Source of the DNA: UM-FILTER-33-9 sp964530235
GTDB taxonomy: Bacteria > Patescibacteriota > Microgenomatia > UBA1406 > GWC2-37-13
Assembly (NCBI GenBank): GCA_964530235.1
Contig: CAZGYB010000005.1
Span: forward strand, 70,321-134,320
DNA length: 64,000 bases
Direction of reading: 5' to 3'
Shown here: positions 1-8,089 of the stretch, in pieces
How the letters are laid out: each line of letters begins with the position of its first letter
How positions within the stretch are numbered: the first letter of the stretch is position 1
Program-made: the position numbers and the translations under genes
Notes under the pieces: generated by a model
The model's input: the letters and a program-made list of their open reading frames with translations, nothing else
Told to the model about the DNA's origin: nothing
The model's database searches: none

Positions 1-1478
1 AAAGGGTGGTCAATTTTGAGAATAAAGTTTGTTAAGCCTGCATCTTTTACAAATTTACAAAACGAAATCAGTATCGTTTTTTTGTCTTCACGAGTCGGCT
101 TTTCTATGTATATGTTAAGATTGTTATGAGCGGTTAATTTGCATAAATATATATTTTTTTTAATTTTTTTGATTTCATAGTGATCTTTATCAAGTGTATT
201 TTGGGTAATAAACTGATGGTCAAGGTAAAATACCCTGTGTCCCCTTTTTGCTAATTGTTCCGCCAAATGCTGAGGACGCTGGTGACGGAATAAATATCCG
301 ATGATTGAACAGATGACAATGTCAGGTTTACCCGGTAACGGCGGCAAGATTTTGCTAATTGTCCACAGGGTGCGAATCATCCGTGTTGCTTTAGGGACAG
401 ATTCAAACCGATGGTATATTTGAAACGGTATATATAAGACAGAAGATTGAAGCGACCTTAGTTTTCTGTAGTATTTTTTTAATTTTTCGAGACGTTTTTT
501 TAGTTTTTCTTTTCCTCTAAGATTGAGGTATTTATTGTAATCAAATGGTTCAACATCGAGTTCTTTATAGGACAAGAATTTTTTAAAAGGCTGAAAAAGC
601 CGGAATAGCGGATATCCTTCATCTATAAGAAGATCCTGCCGAATCGATTTAATTTGTACACTGACTTTCATAATTTTTTTTAGAATCTGTTTGATTTCTC
701 GTATTTCTATTCGATAATGATGAGGGATCCACTGCGTTTGCCATTTTTCTTCAAATTTTTTCTTATTTTTGTTGAATAAGCTGGTTAATTCGTCTTTTTT
801 CATCAGACTAAACGATTTTCCTCCCTCATGGTGTACAAATACGTCCTCCGCGATAAGAACTTTTAGTCCAGCTATTTTTATTCTGCGACAATAATCGTCA
901 TCCTCAAACCACCCCTGCTCAAAACGCTCGTCCAGATAGCCGACTTTATTGAAAACCGATCGTTTCATCATCCAGCAAAATGCGGCAACAGTTTGGGCCG
1001 GCAGAGTTTCACCTTTATGCAGAGTTGTATATTCTTTTGTTATCCGGTGCATTTCGTCCCAGTTTCCAGATTCGTACAATACATCGATTTTTGCTTCATT
1101 ACCGATATTGTTGGTTACTGGGCCGACCAGACCTACTCCTTGTTTATTCGCGTGTATTATCAGGCCCTCGATCCATCCTTTCGTCACATAGGTGTCGTTG
1201 TTGAGTAACACAATGTACTCGCCTTTTGCCATCCGGAGGCCGATGTTGTTTGCCTTGGCAAATCCAAGATTTGTTTTGTTCCAAATTACTTTGATGTTAA
1301 GCGGAGACTGTTTTATAAATTCAGGAAGTTTTTCCAGAGTTTCGTCTGTAGAATTGTTATCCAAGATAATTATCTCCTTATTTGTATACGTATCTTTTTC
1401 TAAACTCTGCAAACAGTTAAACGTATATTTCCAGTTATTGAAAAGAGCGAGTATAATACTTACTTTAGGTTGTTTCAT
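1..1478 (-). CDS. Two-domain glycosyltransferase (GT2 + TuaH-like GT), 3' end beyond window
   Basis: An open frame runs from ATG 1478 to the left edge without a stop, giving 492 visible residues. The N-terminal part is a family 2 glycosyltransferase that transfers a sugar from a nucleotide sugar: LDNNSTDET early, the metal-binding region LLNNDT, and FEDDDYCRR. From about residue 370 a second module begins, with HQRPQHLAEQLAKRG, as in TuaH-like GT1/GT4 glycosyltransferases of teichuronic acid synthesis. The start lies 5 bp after the stop of the upstream glycosyltransferase, so the two are co-transcribed. The role in a surface polymer is inferred from the TagF-like, nucleotidyltransferase and exporter neighbours. 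Acceptor and donor cannot be told. Confidence 0.85.
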   Translation of the reverse strand, partial: MKQPKVSIILALFNNWKYTFNCLQSLEKDTYTNKEIIILDNNSTDETLEKLPEFIKQSPLNIKVIWNKTNLGFAKANNIGLRMAKGEYIVLLNNDTYVTKGWIEGLIIHANKQGVGLVGPVTNNIGNEAKIDVLYESGNWDEMHRITKEYTTLHKGETLPAQTVAAFCWMMKRSVFNKVGYLDERFEQGWFEDDDYCRRIKIAGLKVLIAEDVFVHHEGGKSFSLMKKDELTSLFNKNKKKFEEKWQTQWIPHHYRIEIREIKQILKKIMKVSVQIKSIRQDLLIDEGYPLFRLFQPFKKFLSYKELDVEPFDYNKYLNLRGKEKLKKRLEKLKKYYRKLRSLQSSVLYIPFQIYHRFESVPKATRMIRTLWTISKILPPLPGKPDIVICSIIGYLFRHQRPQHLAEQLAKRGHRVFYLDHQFITQNTLDKDHYEIKKIKKNIYLCKLTAHNNLNIYIEKPTREDKKTILISFCKFVKDAGLTNFILKIDHP

Positions 1479-1483
1479 AAAGA

Positions 1484-2338
1484 CTATTCAGTTAATCTGT
1501 ATTTGTGTGGTATCCACTTACCCCACTTTTTTTCAAACCTCTTTTTATTGGTGAGAAAAACATTCCGATAAAATGGACTATTCTGATTGAGGGTTTTTCC
1601 TCCAAAATGGTGAATATAGACATCATCAACGCAAATAATTTTATACCCATTTTTTTTCACCCTCATACAATAATCATCATCATCAAAATAACCCTTTATA
1701 TAGCGAGTATCCAATAGGCCAATTTTTTCAAAAACAGACCGCCTCATAATCCAACAAAATGATGAAAGGGAATTCATTGTTGTAATTTTATCCCAGTGAG
1801 TTATAGTGTACCAAAATGCTGCACTATTCAGTGATCGTATATCAGATATTTTATATCTGAGAGTTACCTTTGCTTCGTTTCCTACACTATTGGTTATTGG
1901 ACCTGCTAGCCCCACATCTTTTTTATCAGCATGGTACATAAGTCGCTCTAGCCAATAAGGCGTAACAATAGTGTCATTATTTAAAAGAACAATATAGTTT
2001 CCTTTTGCCTGTTTTAGGCCTTTATTATTTCCTCTGACAAAACCAATATTGTGTTTTATATCGATTATTTGCATGGGATACTTTTTGTTTAAGTCAAAGA
2101 TCTTTTTTTTGACTTTAGAATTAGATCCATTCTCTACTAAGATTATTTCAAATAATTCTTGAGGAGTAGTTTGAAAGATACTTTCGATGCATTGGCTAGT
2201 AAACTCAAAGTTATTGTAAGAAAGAATTATGATACTGGCGTACGTTGAAGCACTGCTTCGCCTATGCACCAGTTTGAAGAATAAATAGCTTGAAATTGAC
2301 ATGCATGCATCATATATTTTTGTCAATTTTCTAACCAT
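1484..2338 (-). CDS. Glycosyltransferase family 2
   Basis: A 284-residue GT-A fold glycosyltransferase. It shows SIIILSYNNFEFT at the start of the nucleotide-binding fold, VENGSNSK, the metal site LLNNDT around residue 121 and FDDDDYCMRV around 216. No transmembrane segment is apparent; a short hydrophobic stretch near residues 15-22 may attach it to the membrane. It resembles the N-terminal half of the next gene closely, for example GPITNSVGNEAKV against GPVTNNIGNEAKI, so the two are probably paralogues from a local duplication. Its start lies 2 bp after the upstream nucleotidyltransferase stop, which fits one operon. It likely adds a sugar to the same surface polymer; specificity is unknown. 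Confidence 0.88.
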   Translation of the reverse strand: MVRKLTKIYDACMSISSYLFFKLVHRRSSASTYASIIILSYNNFEFTSQCIESIFQTTPQELFEIILVENGSNSKVKKKIFDLNKKYPMQIIDIKHNIGFVRGNNKGLKQAKGNYIVLLNNDTIVTPYWLERLMYHADKKDVGLAGPITNSVGNEAKVTLRYKISDIRSLNSAAFWYTITHWDKITTMNSLSSFCWIMRRSVFEKIGLLDTRYIKGYFDDDDYCMRVKKNGYKIICVDDVYIHHFGGKTLNQNSPFYRNVFLTNKKRFEKKWGKWIPHKYRLTE

Positions 2339-2340
2339 TT

Positions 2341-3075
2341 TTAAAACTTAAAATCTTTTATTGTTTTATTTGCATTTAGTGCAGAATCTAACGTCCCGAT
2401 ATCATAGTACTGGTCCCCGATTATGGTGCAAAATATTCTGATATTACTACTTTTTGCAAGATTATTAAAGCCGACGCCCAACAATCGCTCTGAATCTTTG
2501 ACCCTTTGATTTAGTATACTTTTTTTAAGTTTTTTTAATGCTCGAACTTTCCCTCCCCAAATCCCCCAGACATACTGACTGCATGGCGGATTTTTTTTAA
2601 CACGTACCTCCAGTACTCTCATTTTTTTTGTAAATCTTACACTATCATATTTTGTTGGGTCTAGAACTTTAAAAATACCGAGCGAGATACCCGCTCCTCG
2701 TTTCAGTTGTGATAATATTTTTTTGAAAGCATTTCTTGGTGAATAAATAGTGTCAGGAAGACCGAATAGGCAGATATCGTCGTCGTTCATTACATCAATG
2801 GGATACAAACAAGATTCAGGAAGAGATGCAGAAGAGTAAAAATACATGCCAATAAGCTTTCGATAATTCGAATAATATTTCGCAATATCCAGCTTTTCTG
2901 GGTTAACTACTAATTTAATTTCATCAACATTCGAAGCTTCTAGCTCATTAATTAAATACTCAGAGATTGCAAAGTGACGCTTGTTCGAAATAACAGGATA
3001 CAGCTCTTTAGAAAATCCAATAGGTTGAAGTCTTGTACCTTTCCCAGCCATTGGCAGAACCCCATATACTTTCAT
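2341..3075 (-). CDS. Sugar-phosphate nucleotidyltransferase
   Basis: This enzyme family makes an NDP-sugar or NDP-polyol from NTP and a sugar phosphate. The N-terminus VLPMAGKGTRLQP is the nucleotide-binding signature, followed by FSKELYPV in place of the usual PK(A/P)(M/L) motif, and FGLPDTIYS, where the aspartate fits the metal-binding site. I place the start at ATG 3075 rather than at the upstream in-frame codon 3114, because the family begins directly with MKxxxxLPMAGxGTR. The protein is 244 residues, shorter than RmlA or GalU (about 290) and lacking a C-terminal extension. It leads the two glycosyltransferase genes and probably supplies their activated donor. Substrate unknown. Confidence 0.8.
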   Translation of the reverse strand: MKVYGVLPMAGKGTRLQPIGFSKELYPVISNKRHFAISEYLINELEASNVDEIKLVVNPEKLDIAKYYSNYRKLIGMYFYSSASLPESCLYPIDVMNDDDICLFGLPDTIYSPRNAFKKILSQLKRGAGISLGIFKVLDPTKYDSVRFTKKMRVLEVRVKKNPPCSQYVWGIWGGKVRALKKLKKSILNQRVKDSERLLGVGFNNLAKSSNIRIFCTIIGDQYYDIGTLDSALNANKTIKDFKF

Positions 3076-3201
3076 TTTGAGCACATTATATAGTAAGATT
3101 GACCTTATGTACAATATAAATGCTTTTTTAAATGAAGCTTATTTCTTACATTTTTATTAGATTTTCTATCCGTTCGAATATCGTACAGGTTATATAAAGA
3201 T

Positions 3202-4500
3202 TCAGGCGGGAGTCTTTATTTGAGAAAAGTATTCTAAATTATTAACCATCTTGACAATGTTTTCGTTAGAAACACCTTCCAAAACATCATGCAGCAAATA
3301 TTTTACTTGATCGAGTCTTGAACCATAGTCTTTGGAGTCCGAATTCAAATGTGTAATGCAATAATAGACATCTTTCCAGTCCTTTACTTTAGGTCCAGGA
3401 GTTATGGAGTCATAATCGAAATAAAACCCTCTGTCAGTTTTTTCATACTCCTCTCTATCGAACGGGGCAAAAATTATTGGTTTTCCAGACAAAAGGAAGT
3501 CTACATAGATACTTGAATAATCGGTAATCAGAAAATCTATTTTTGTCAGAAGAGGATAGATATCCTGATTTATTTCGTCATCGGAAAGTAGGTGAATATG
3601 CCTGAGCCGGGCGTTGGTTTTTTTTATATCATCTCTATTCCAGTTGTGAAGCTTTACAAACAAATAGACATTTTGTTTTTGAAGTTTCTTTCCTAAGTTT
3701 TCAGCTTCTTTGACGAACATATCAATAATATTTATTTTTCCTTCTTTTCGGTAGGTGGGAGCATAGAGACCGATTTTTATTCCATGATTTTTTAGTCTGC
3801 TTACCAGTTGATCTATCGGCTGCTTTTCGATATTCGTACCAAAAAAGACTTCATTTCTGGGATAACCCGTAATATGAACCTTAGTCGGGTTAACTCCGTG
3901 AGATCGTATTGTTTTTTCTTTCGAAACTTGGGAAAGAGTCATAACGGCGTTGTATCTATTCCAATTGTCATACGGAATTATGGAATCACTTATTCCTGAG
4001 TCTAAATGTAATCTCCGGGTAATAAAAAGTGCGGTTATTTTTAACTTTTGCCTAATTACTGATGAAAACGTTGGTTTTATATGTTTTGCAGGAAGCGTCA
4101 TGTTTTTTGGTCCTAAGCCGTGTGAAAGATAGATGCACTTTGTCTGTTTTGAAATTGCTGCCCGGTAGAAGTCAAAATGAAGCGACACACTACATATTGC
4201 AAAACCCGCTTTTATTGCGAGCCATATACCGTAGGGAGAGTGCATATTGTATGCTTCGTATCCTTTTTTTCGGACAAGGAGTATTGGATAGTTACGTTTT
4301 GCTAACCAGACTGCCCTGATTTCAGGATGATTTTTTTGAACATATTCAAAAAGGTATTTAGAGTTGTCATTATATGCTTCTCCTGACCATGTTCCAAAAA
4401 TCCAAAGATTTTGGTCTTTTTTGATATGTGAGGATAAAGAGTATATTAAAATAGCAAAAAGATCAGCGATAAATTCGATTAAGATTGAATAGATATCCAT
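3202..4500 (-). CDS. CDP-glycerol glycerophosphotransferase family protein (TagB/TagF-like)
   Basis: A 432-residue protein with a hydrophobic N-terminus (about residues 3-22) and then the TagB/TagF fold. Visible motifs are WIFGTWSG near residue 33, YLSHGLGPKN around 124 with the histidine expected in catalysis, APTYRKEG near 247, and ITDYSSIYVDFLLSGKP near 326, which is typical of the CDP-polyol binding site. Enzymes of this family transfer glycerol-phosphate or ribitol-phosphate units from a CDP-polyol to a membrane-linked acceptor. It overlaps the upstream nucleotidyltransferase by 22 bp, suggesting coupled translation and that the partner makes the CDP-activated substrate. A teichoic-acid-like polymer is an inference; CPR cell walls are poorly known. 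Confidence 0.87.
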   Translation of the reverse strand: MDIYSILIEFIADLFAILIYSLSSHIKKDQNLWIFGTWSGEAYNDNSKYLFEYVQKNHPEIRAVWLAKRNYPILLVRKKGYEAYNMHSPYGIWLAIKAGFAICSVSLHFDFYRAAISKQTKCIYLSHGLGPKNMTLPAKHIKPTFSSVIRQKLKITALFITRRLHLDSGISDSIIPYDNWNRYNAVMTLSQVSKEKTIRSHGVNPTKVHITGYPRNEVFFGTNIEKQPIDQLVSRLKNHGIKIGLYAPTYRKEGKINIIDMFVKEAENLGKKLQKQNVYLFVKLHNWNRDDIKKTNARLRHIHLLSDDEINQDIYPLLTKIDFLITDYSSIYVDFLLSGKPIIFAPFDREEYEKTDRGFYFDYDSITPGPKVKDWKDVYYCITHLNSDSKDYGSRLDQVKYLLHDVLEGVSNENIVKMVNNLEYFSQIKTPA

Positions 4501-5222
4501 TCTTTCATCTTAGCATAATCATCCAGGTCATCAATTTCATGCCACCATGATTCAGGGACAAGCTCGATTTTGACTTTATGATTTAGAGAAACAAGTCGGT
4601 TAAAAATGTGATGATAAAAACGAGGTGTTCCAGTTGGAGAAGACATCATTTTGATTGTTTGTGATGCAAAGAGTGTTCGGGTTTCGTTACCACGAAGGAC
4701 AATTAAATTTGTAGAGGCGGCATTTGTATTTTTATTTTCGATATATTTATTTGCATAGATCAGATATCCACTTGAATCAATCTGAAGTCTCATTTCATCT
4801 GTTGAATAGGTTTTTTTGACACTCGCTAGGACAGTAAAAGCGCTATCTGTTCTATTTGATAACACATCAAAAATTTTTGGATTATATAAATTGTCACATA
4901 CGGTTAGGATAGAGTCTTCGTTTATAATAAATGGGAGTGCTGTTTTCACTGAATAAACTGGAGATGGATGGTTAAAATCGGTATTGTAAACAGTTTCTAT
5001 CGACGTTTTGTATGTTTTAGTTTTAATAAACTCATCAATCAAGTGGTGTGTGTAACCAGTGACAATAAGTATTTTGGAAAAGAAATTTGTTTTATCTGCG
5101 AGGTCGATCATGCGTTCTAGAAGTGTTGATCCGTCATAAAGGGGTACAAGTGGTTTTGGGTATGATAAGGTGTGATGTTTTAAGCGTTCTCCTTTACCTG
5201 CTGCCAGGATGATAAATTGCAT
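4479..5222 (-). CDS. NTP-transferase, LicC/CTP-type nucleotidyltransferase
   Basis: A 247-residue nucleotidyltransferase. FIILAAGKGERL at the N-terminus is the NTP-binding loop, with YPKPLVPL following, VCDNLY as the metal-binding aspartate region near residue 111, and SWWHEIDDLDDY at the C-terminus, a feature of phosphocholine and polyol-phosphate cytidylyltransferases related to LicC. It heads the surface-glycan operon and overlaps the TagF-like gene, so it probably makes a CDP-activated alcohol for that enzyme. A -10 hexamer TATAAT lies 6 nt upstream of ATG 5222, implying a leaderless message, and the promoter is back to back with that of the ABC exporter. The actual substrate could also be choline phosphate or a sugar phosphate. 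Confidence 0.82.
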   Translation of the reverse strand: MQFIILAAGKGERLKHHTLSYPKPLVPLYDGSTLLERMIDLADKTNFFSKILIVTGYTHHLIDEFIKTKTYKTSIETVYNTDFNHPSPVYSVKTALPFIINEDSILTVCDNLYNPKIFDVLSNRTDSAFTVLASVKKTYSTDEMRLQIDSSGYLIYANKYIENKNTNAASTNLIVLRGNETRTLFASQTIKMMSSPTGTPRFYHHIFNRLVSLNHKVKIELVPESWWHEIDDLDDYAKMKEWISIQS

Positions 5223-5228
5223 GCCTAT

Positions 5229-5234
5229 ATTATA
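5229..5234 (-). promoter_or_regulatory. -10 element of leaderless promoter for surface-glycan operon
   Basis: TATAAT reads on the minus strand with only 6 nt to ATG 5222, so transcription should start at or next to the start codon. No clear -35 is seen. Confidence 0.6.
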
Positions 5235-5253
5235 TGAAATTAAGGCGATTTTT

Positions 5254-5262
5254 TGCTAAAAT
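5254..5262 (+). promoter_or_regulatory. Extended -10 of leaderless promoter for ABC exporter genes
   Basis: TGcTAAAAT (extended -10) ends 6 nt before ATG 5269. With the opposing TATAAT at 5229-5234 it forms a compact divergent promoter pair in a 46 bp gap. Confidence 0.55.
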
Positions 5263-5268
5263 ATAGCT

Positions 5269-6009
5269 ATGTTGGTTATCACTCTTCAAAACGTCCATAA
5301 ATTCTTCTTTTTCCAACACCAGAAAACGGTTAAAGAGCTTGTCCAGGCGGTTTTTTTCAGGCAAAAAACACTTGAGCGGATTCACGCACTGAACGATGTC
5401 TCATTTACGATAAACGCCGGTGAAACAGTAGGTATTATCGGAAAAAACGGAGCCGGAAAATCTACACTGCTGAAACTTATCGCTGGGGTTTCATCTCCTA
5501 CCTCGGGAACGATAAGCGTAACAAAAAAAGTCGCACCGCTTATTGAACTGGGAGCCGGTTTTCACCCAGAACTGAATGGTAGAGAGAATATTTTCTTAAA
5601 TGGAGTAATTCTTGGATTGAGAGAATCGTTCATCAAAGAAAAATACAAAGAAATTGTGGCCTTTGCGGAGGTTGAGGAGTTTATGGAAACGCCCCTTAAA
5701 TATTATTCTTCAGGCATGTACATGCGCCTGGCTTTTGCGGTTGCGGTTTTTACCAATCCGGAAGTATTGCTTGTTGATGAGATACTAGCTGTCGGAGATG
5801 AAGGATTTCAGAAAAAATGCCTTGCAAAGATGAATGAATTTAAAAAAAACGGAACAACGATTGTGTATGTTTCACATGCTATGAAAACTATTGAGGAGTT
5901 CTGTGATAGAGTTATTTATCTTGAGCATGGGAGTGTGAAGTTTGATGGAGATGCGGAAGAAGGAGTGGGTCTATATAGGAAAGAGATAGTGAATAAGGTC
6001 AAAGGTTAA
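5269..6009 (+). CDS. Polysaccharide/teichoic acid export ABC transporter, ATP-binding protein (Wzt/TagH-like)
   Basis: A 246-residue ABC ATPase energising export of a lipid-linked surface polymer. Walker A is GKNGAGKST near residue 59, the signature region is YYSSGMYMRLAF near 145, Walker B is VLLVDEILAVGD near 165, and the switch histidine sits in YVSHAM. The long segment before the Walker A (FFFFQHQKTVKELVQAVF) is usual for the Wzt/TagH/RfbE branch. The carbohydrate-binding C-terminal domain of Wzt is absent. The permease partner follows after a 111 bp repeat-rich spacer; the order ATPase then permease is the reverse of the common Wzm-Wzt order. The divergent glycan operon suggests it exports that product. 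Confidence 0.9.
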   Translation: MLVITLQNVHKFFFFQHQKTVKELVQAVFFRQKTLERIHALNDVSFTINAGETVGIIGKNGAGKSTLLKLIAGVSSPTSGTISVTKKVAPLIELGAGFHPELNGRENIFLNGVILGLRESFIKEKYKEIVAFAEVEEFMETPLKYYSSGMYMRLAFAVAVFTNPEVLLVDEILAVGDEGFQKKCLAKMNEFKKNGTTIVYVSHAMKTIEEFCDRVIYLEHGSVKFDGDAEEGVGLYRKEIVNKVKG

Positions 6010-6117
6010 ACGTCAAAGGTCAAAAGTGAAAGTTAACGATCAAACTAAGATGTGTGTACTTTTTACCTATAACTTTAATTTTTTATCTTTAACTTTTGAT
6101 TTTTGAGTTTTATTTAA
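5995..6117. repeat. AT-rich AAAGTCAAA-type repeat tract with inverted halves
   Basis: Between the ATPase and permease genes, and covering the last codons of the ATPase. The left half carries iterated units such as GGTCAAAGGTTAAA and GTCAAAGGTCAAAAGTG; the right half is similar material in inverted sense (ACTTTTGATTTTTGAG). The same layout recurs at 7977-8080 and a one-sided copy lies inside the SAH hydrolase gene. Confidence 0.7.
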
Positions 6118-6120
6118 CAT

Positions 6121-6888
6121 ATGATAATTTTCAAACATTGGGAGCTCATAAAATATTTAACTGAGAAGGAAATAAAGGCGCGGTATAAGCAGTCTTTTCT
6201 TGGTTTTTTCTGGGTTGTCCTCAATCCTTTTTTTCAAATGCTTATTATGAGCTTTGTATTTTCAAAGGTAATGCGGGTGAACAACCTTGGCGTTCCATAC
6301 CCTGTTTTTCTTTACGCCGGACTTCTTCCATGGTTGTTTTTCTCAAACTCGCTCCAGAATGCAACAGAAGAGCTGGTTGAAAATGCCTCACTTATCAAAA
6401 AAATCTATTTTCCTCGGGAAATTCTTGTACTTTCCGCACTGCTTGCAAAAGCATTTGATTTTGCGCTTTCGACACTCATTTTTGTTCTCCTGCTTATCTG
6501 GTATCGCATCCCATTTACGCCATACATGTTGCTGTTTCTGCCGTTATTTCTACTGCAGTTTTTGTTTACCTACGGTGTGTCTTTGTTTCTTTCAGCAACC
6601 AATCTGTTTTACCGTGACGTACGCTATCTTCTCAATCTGGTAGTTACCATCTGGTTTTATGCAACGCCGGTTATTTATGCAACCGAGTTTTTTCCGGTTC
6701 AGTATCGCTGGATATTCCGTATAAACCCTATGTCTGTATTTATTAATGCATACCGGCAGATTTTGCTTGCGGGAGATTTACCGAATTTCCCGAGTCTTCT
6801 CATAGGTGTGTGCGTAAGCCTGCTCATTTTTATCCTTTCCATTGGATTATTTAAAAGACTTGAGGGTATGTTTGCGGATGTTGTTTAG
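6121..6888 (+). CDS. Polysaccharide/teichoic acid export ABC transporter permease (Wzm/TagG-like)
   Basis: A 255-residue ABC-2 type membrane protein with about six hydrophobic segments (near residues 32-55, 60-82, 105-130, 137-160, 170-190, 225-245). The N-terminal cytoplasmic helix YLTEKEIKARYKQSFLG and LIKKIYFPREIL after the second helix are hallmarks of the Wzm/TagG/KpsM family; the latter is the coupling region that contacts the ATPase. It forms the transmembrane channel for the exporter encoded just upstream and is expected to move a lipid-linked polymer across the membrane. It starts 111 bp after the ATPase stop, with a repeat tract between, so shared transcription is likely but not shown. 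Confidence 0.9.
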   Translation: MIIFKHWELIKYLTEKEIKARYKQSFLGFFWVVLNPFFQMLIMSFVFSKVMRVNNLGVPYPVFLYAGLLPWLFFSNSLQNATEELVENASLIKKIYFPREILVLSALLAKAFDFALSTLIFVLLLIWYRIPFTPYMLLFLPLFLLQFLFTYGVSLFLSATNLFYRDVRYLLNLVVTIWFYATPVIYATEFFPVQYRWIFRINPMSVFINAYRQILLAGDLPNFPSLLIGVCVSLLIFILSIGLFKRLEGMFADVV

Positions 6889-6907
6889 TGGATGCTTCAA
6901 TATTCAT

Positions 6908-6936
6908 TTGAATTCCTAGAGAAAAGATGAAATAAT
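6908..6936 (+). promoter_or_regulatory. Promoter of kinase gene (TTGAAT-17-AATAAT)
   Basis: -35 TTGAAT at 6908-6913, 17 bp spacer, extended -10 TGaAATAAT ending at 6936, and ATG 9 nt later at 6946, which allows a leader of at most a few nucleotides. Confidence 0.5.
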
Positions 6937-6945
6937 GGTTCCTTC

Positions 6946-8016
6946 ATGAATTCTTTAAGTAGAGCATATTCCAATATCGTTGTAACCGGATCACTTTCGT
7001 GGGATATTATCATGGACTTCCCGAATCAATTTGTAAATCATCTTCAGCCGGATAAACTGCATCAGATAAACGTATCGTTTGTTGTTGATAATCTTGAAAA
7101 ACAGATGGGAGGAACGGGGACGAATATTGCTTTTGCAGTCAGTGAAGCATCAAAAGCAATAAAAACCTTAAATCCTAAATCCGAAACCCTAAACAAATCA
7201 CAAATTCAAAATTTGAAAGATAAACAAGTTCCTGTTTATTTATTGGGAGGGTTGGGAAAGGACGGTAAAGAGCACTTAGAGTTTTTTAAGAAAAATAATA
7301 TTAATACTCAAGGAATTGTTTCTGATCCCAAACGGTACAGTGCGAGCGGTACCGTAATCACCGATATTAAAGACAATCAGATTTGGGGGTTTTATTATGG
7401 CGCGTGTGATCGGGGAAAGGACGCTGATTTTAAGCAGTTTGTAAAACAGGATAGCCTTATGATAATTTCTGCAAACCATCCCGATGCGTTTTTAACCGCT
7501 CAAAACTATGCGATAAAACACAAGATCGATTATATGTATGACTGCGGTATGGCGCTGAGCTGGATATCTGATAACAATCTGCAAAGCGGTGTTAATAATT
7601 GCAGGTGGCTGGTTGGTAACGATTATGAAATTTCTGCGATCTGCAAACAGCTGGGAGTTTCGGTTGACAACCTTGTAGCTAAAGGAATAACGGTTATAAC
7701 GACACTGGGGGAAAAAGGAGTAAGATACGAAAGACAAATCCAAATTTCAAATTCAAAAATAGAAATACCGGCGTTCAAGGGATTAAACGTGGTGGATCCA
7801 ACTGGTGCAGGCGATGCGTGGAGAGGAGGATTTTTATCAGCGATACTTTTTGGAATGGATACTCAGACAAGTTTAACTATCGGCAACGTGATGGCAAGTT
7901 TTGTAATTGAATCCTACGGTACAGTGAATTACCGGGTAAGTAAGGAAGAGTTTGAGAAAAGAATGAAAGAATTAGGTCTAAAGGTTAAAAGGCAAAAGTC
8001 AAAAGGTAAAAGTTAA
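6946..8016 (+). CDS. PfkB-family nucleoside/sugar kinase, candidate adenosine kinase
   Basis: A 356-residue ribokinase-fold kinase. VTGSLSWDIIMDFP and GGTGTNIAFAVSEA form the substrate-binding region, and DPTGAGDAWRGGF near residue 284 is the PfkB signature with the catalytic aspartate. It precedes the SAH hydrolase gene, whose product adenosine is a natural substrate; adenosine kinase is therefore the preferred role, though other nucleoside or sugar substrates are possible. Three stretches look like repeat DNA turned into coding sequence: about residues 73-94 (IKTLNPKSETLNKSQIQN), residues near 264-274 (IQISNSKIE) and the C-terminal tail KVKRQKSKGKS. Without them the length would be close to the usual 300-320. 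Confidence 0.85.
   Translation: MNSLSRAYSNIVVTGSLSWDIIMDFPNQFVNHLQPDKLHQINVSFVVDNLEKQMGGTGTNIAFAVSEASKAIKTLNPKSETLNKSQIQNLKDKQVPVYLLGGLGKDGKEHLEFFKKNNINTQGIVSDPKRYSASGTVITDIKDNQIWGFYYGACDRGKDADFKQFVKQDSLMIISANHPDAFLTAQNYAIKHKIDYMYDCGMALSWISDNNLQSGVNNCRWLVGNDYEISAICKQLGVSVDNLVAKGITVITTLGEKGVRYERQIQISNSKIEIPAFKGLNVVDPTGAGDAWRGGFLSAILFGMDTQTSLTIGNVMASFVIESYGTVNYRVSKEEFEKRMKELGLKVKRQKSKGKS
7163..7225. repeat. AAATCCTAAAC-type repeat inside the kinase gene
   Basis: Sequence built from AAATCCTAAATCC, ACCCTAAACAAATC and AAATTCAAAATTTG units, read in frame as part of the kinase. The same units in the same order occur between genes at 10757-10820, and a shorter piece lies at 37010-37036. Confidence 0.7.
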
Positions 8017-8080
8017 GGTCAAAGGGCAAAAATTAACGAATTAAGCTTTTAATTTTTGATTTTTAACTTTATAAATTTAA
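7977..8080. repeat. AAAGTCAAA-type repeat tract with inverted halves
   Basis: Spans the last 11 codons of the kinase and the spacer to the SAH hydrolase gene. The left part iterates GGCAAAAGTC and GGTAAAAGTT; the right part carries the inverted sense. CAAAAATTAA and TTAATTTTTG can pair as a 10 bp AT-rich stem. Confidence 0.7.
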
Positions 8081-8089
8081 GTAATTAAT

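Noticed and set aside
949..1554. Several plus-strand frames of 70-120 codons over the left end
   Set aside because: They lie antisense to the continuous glycosyltransferase frames on the minus strand, which carry conserved motifs; the plus frames have none.
5995..6117. CRISPR array or miniature transposon
   Set aside because: Units are irregular, overlapping and lack unique spacers; no terminal inverted repeats with target duplications, and no cas genes or transposases in the window.
8024..8065. AT-rich hairpin after the kinase as a terminator
   Set aside because: The stem is almost purely A/T and belongs to the repeat tract; no stable GC core.
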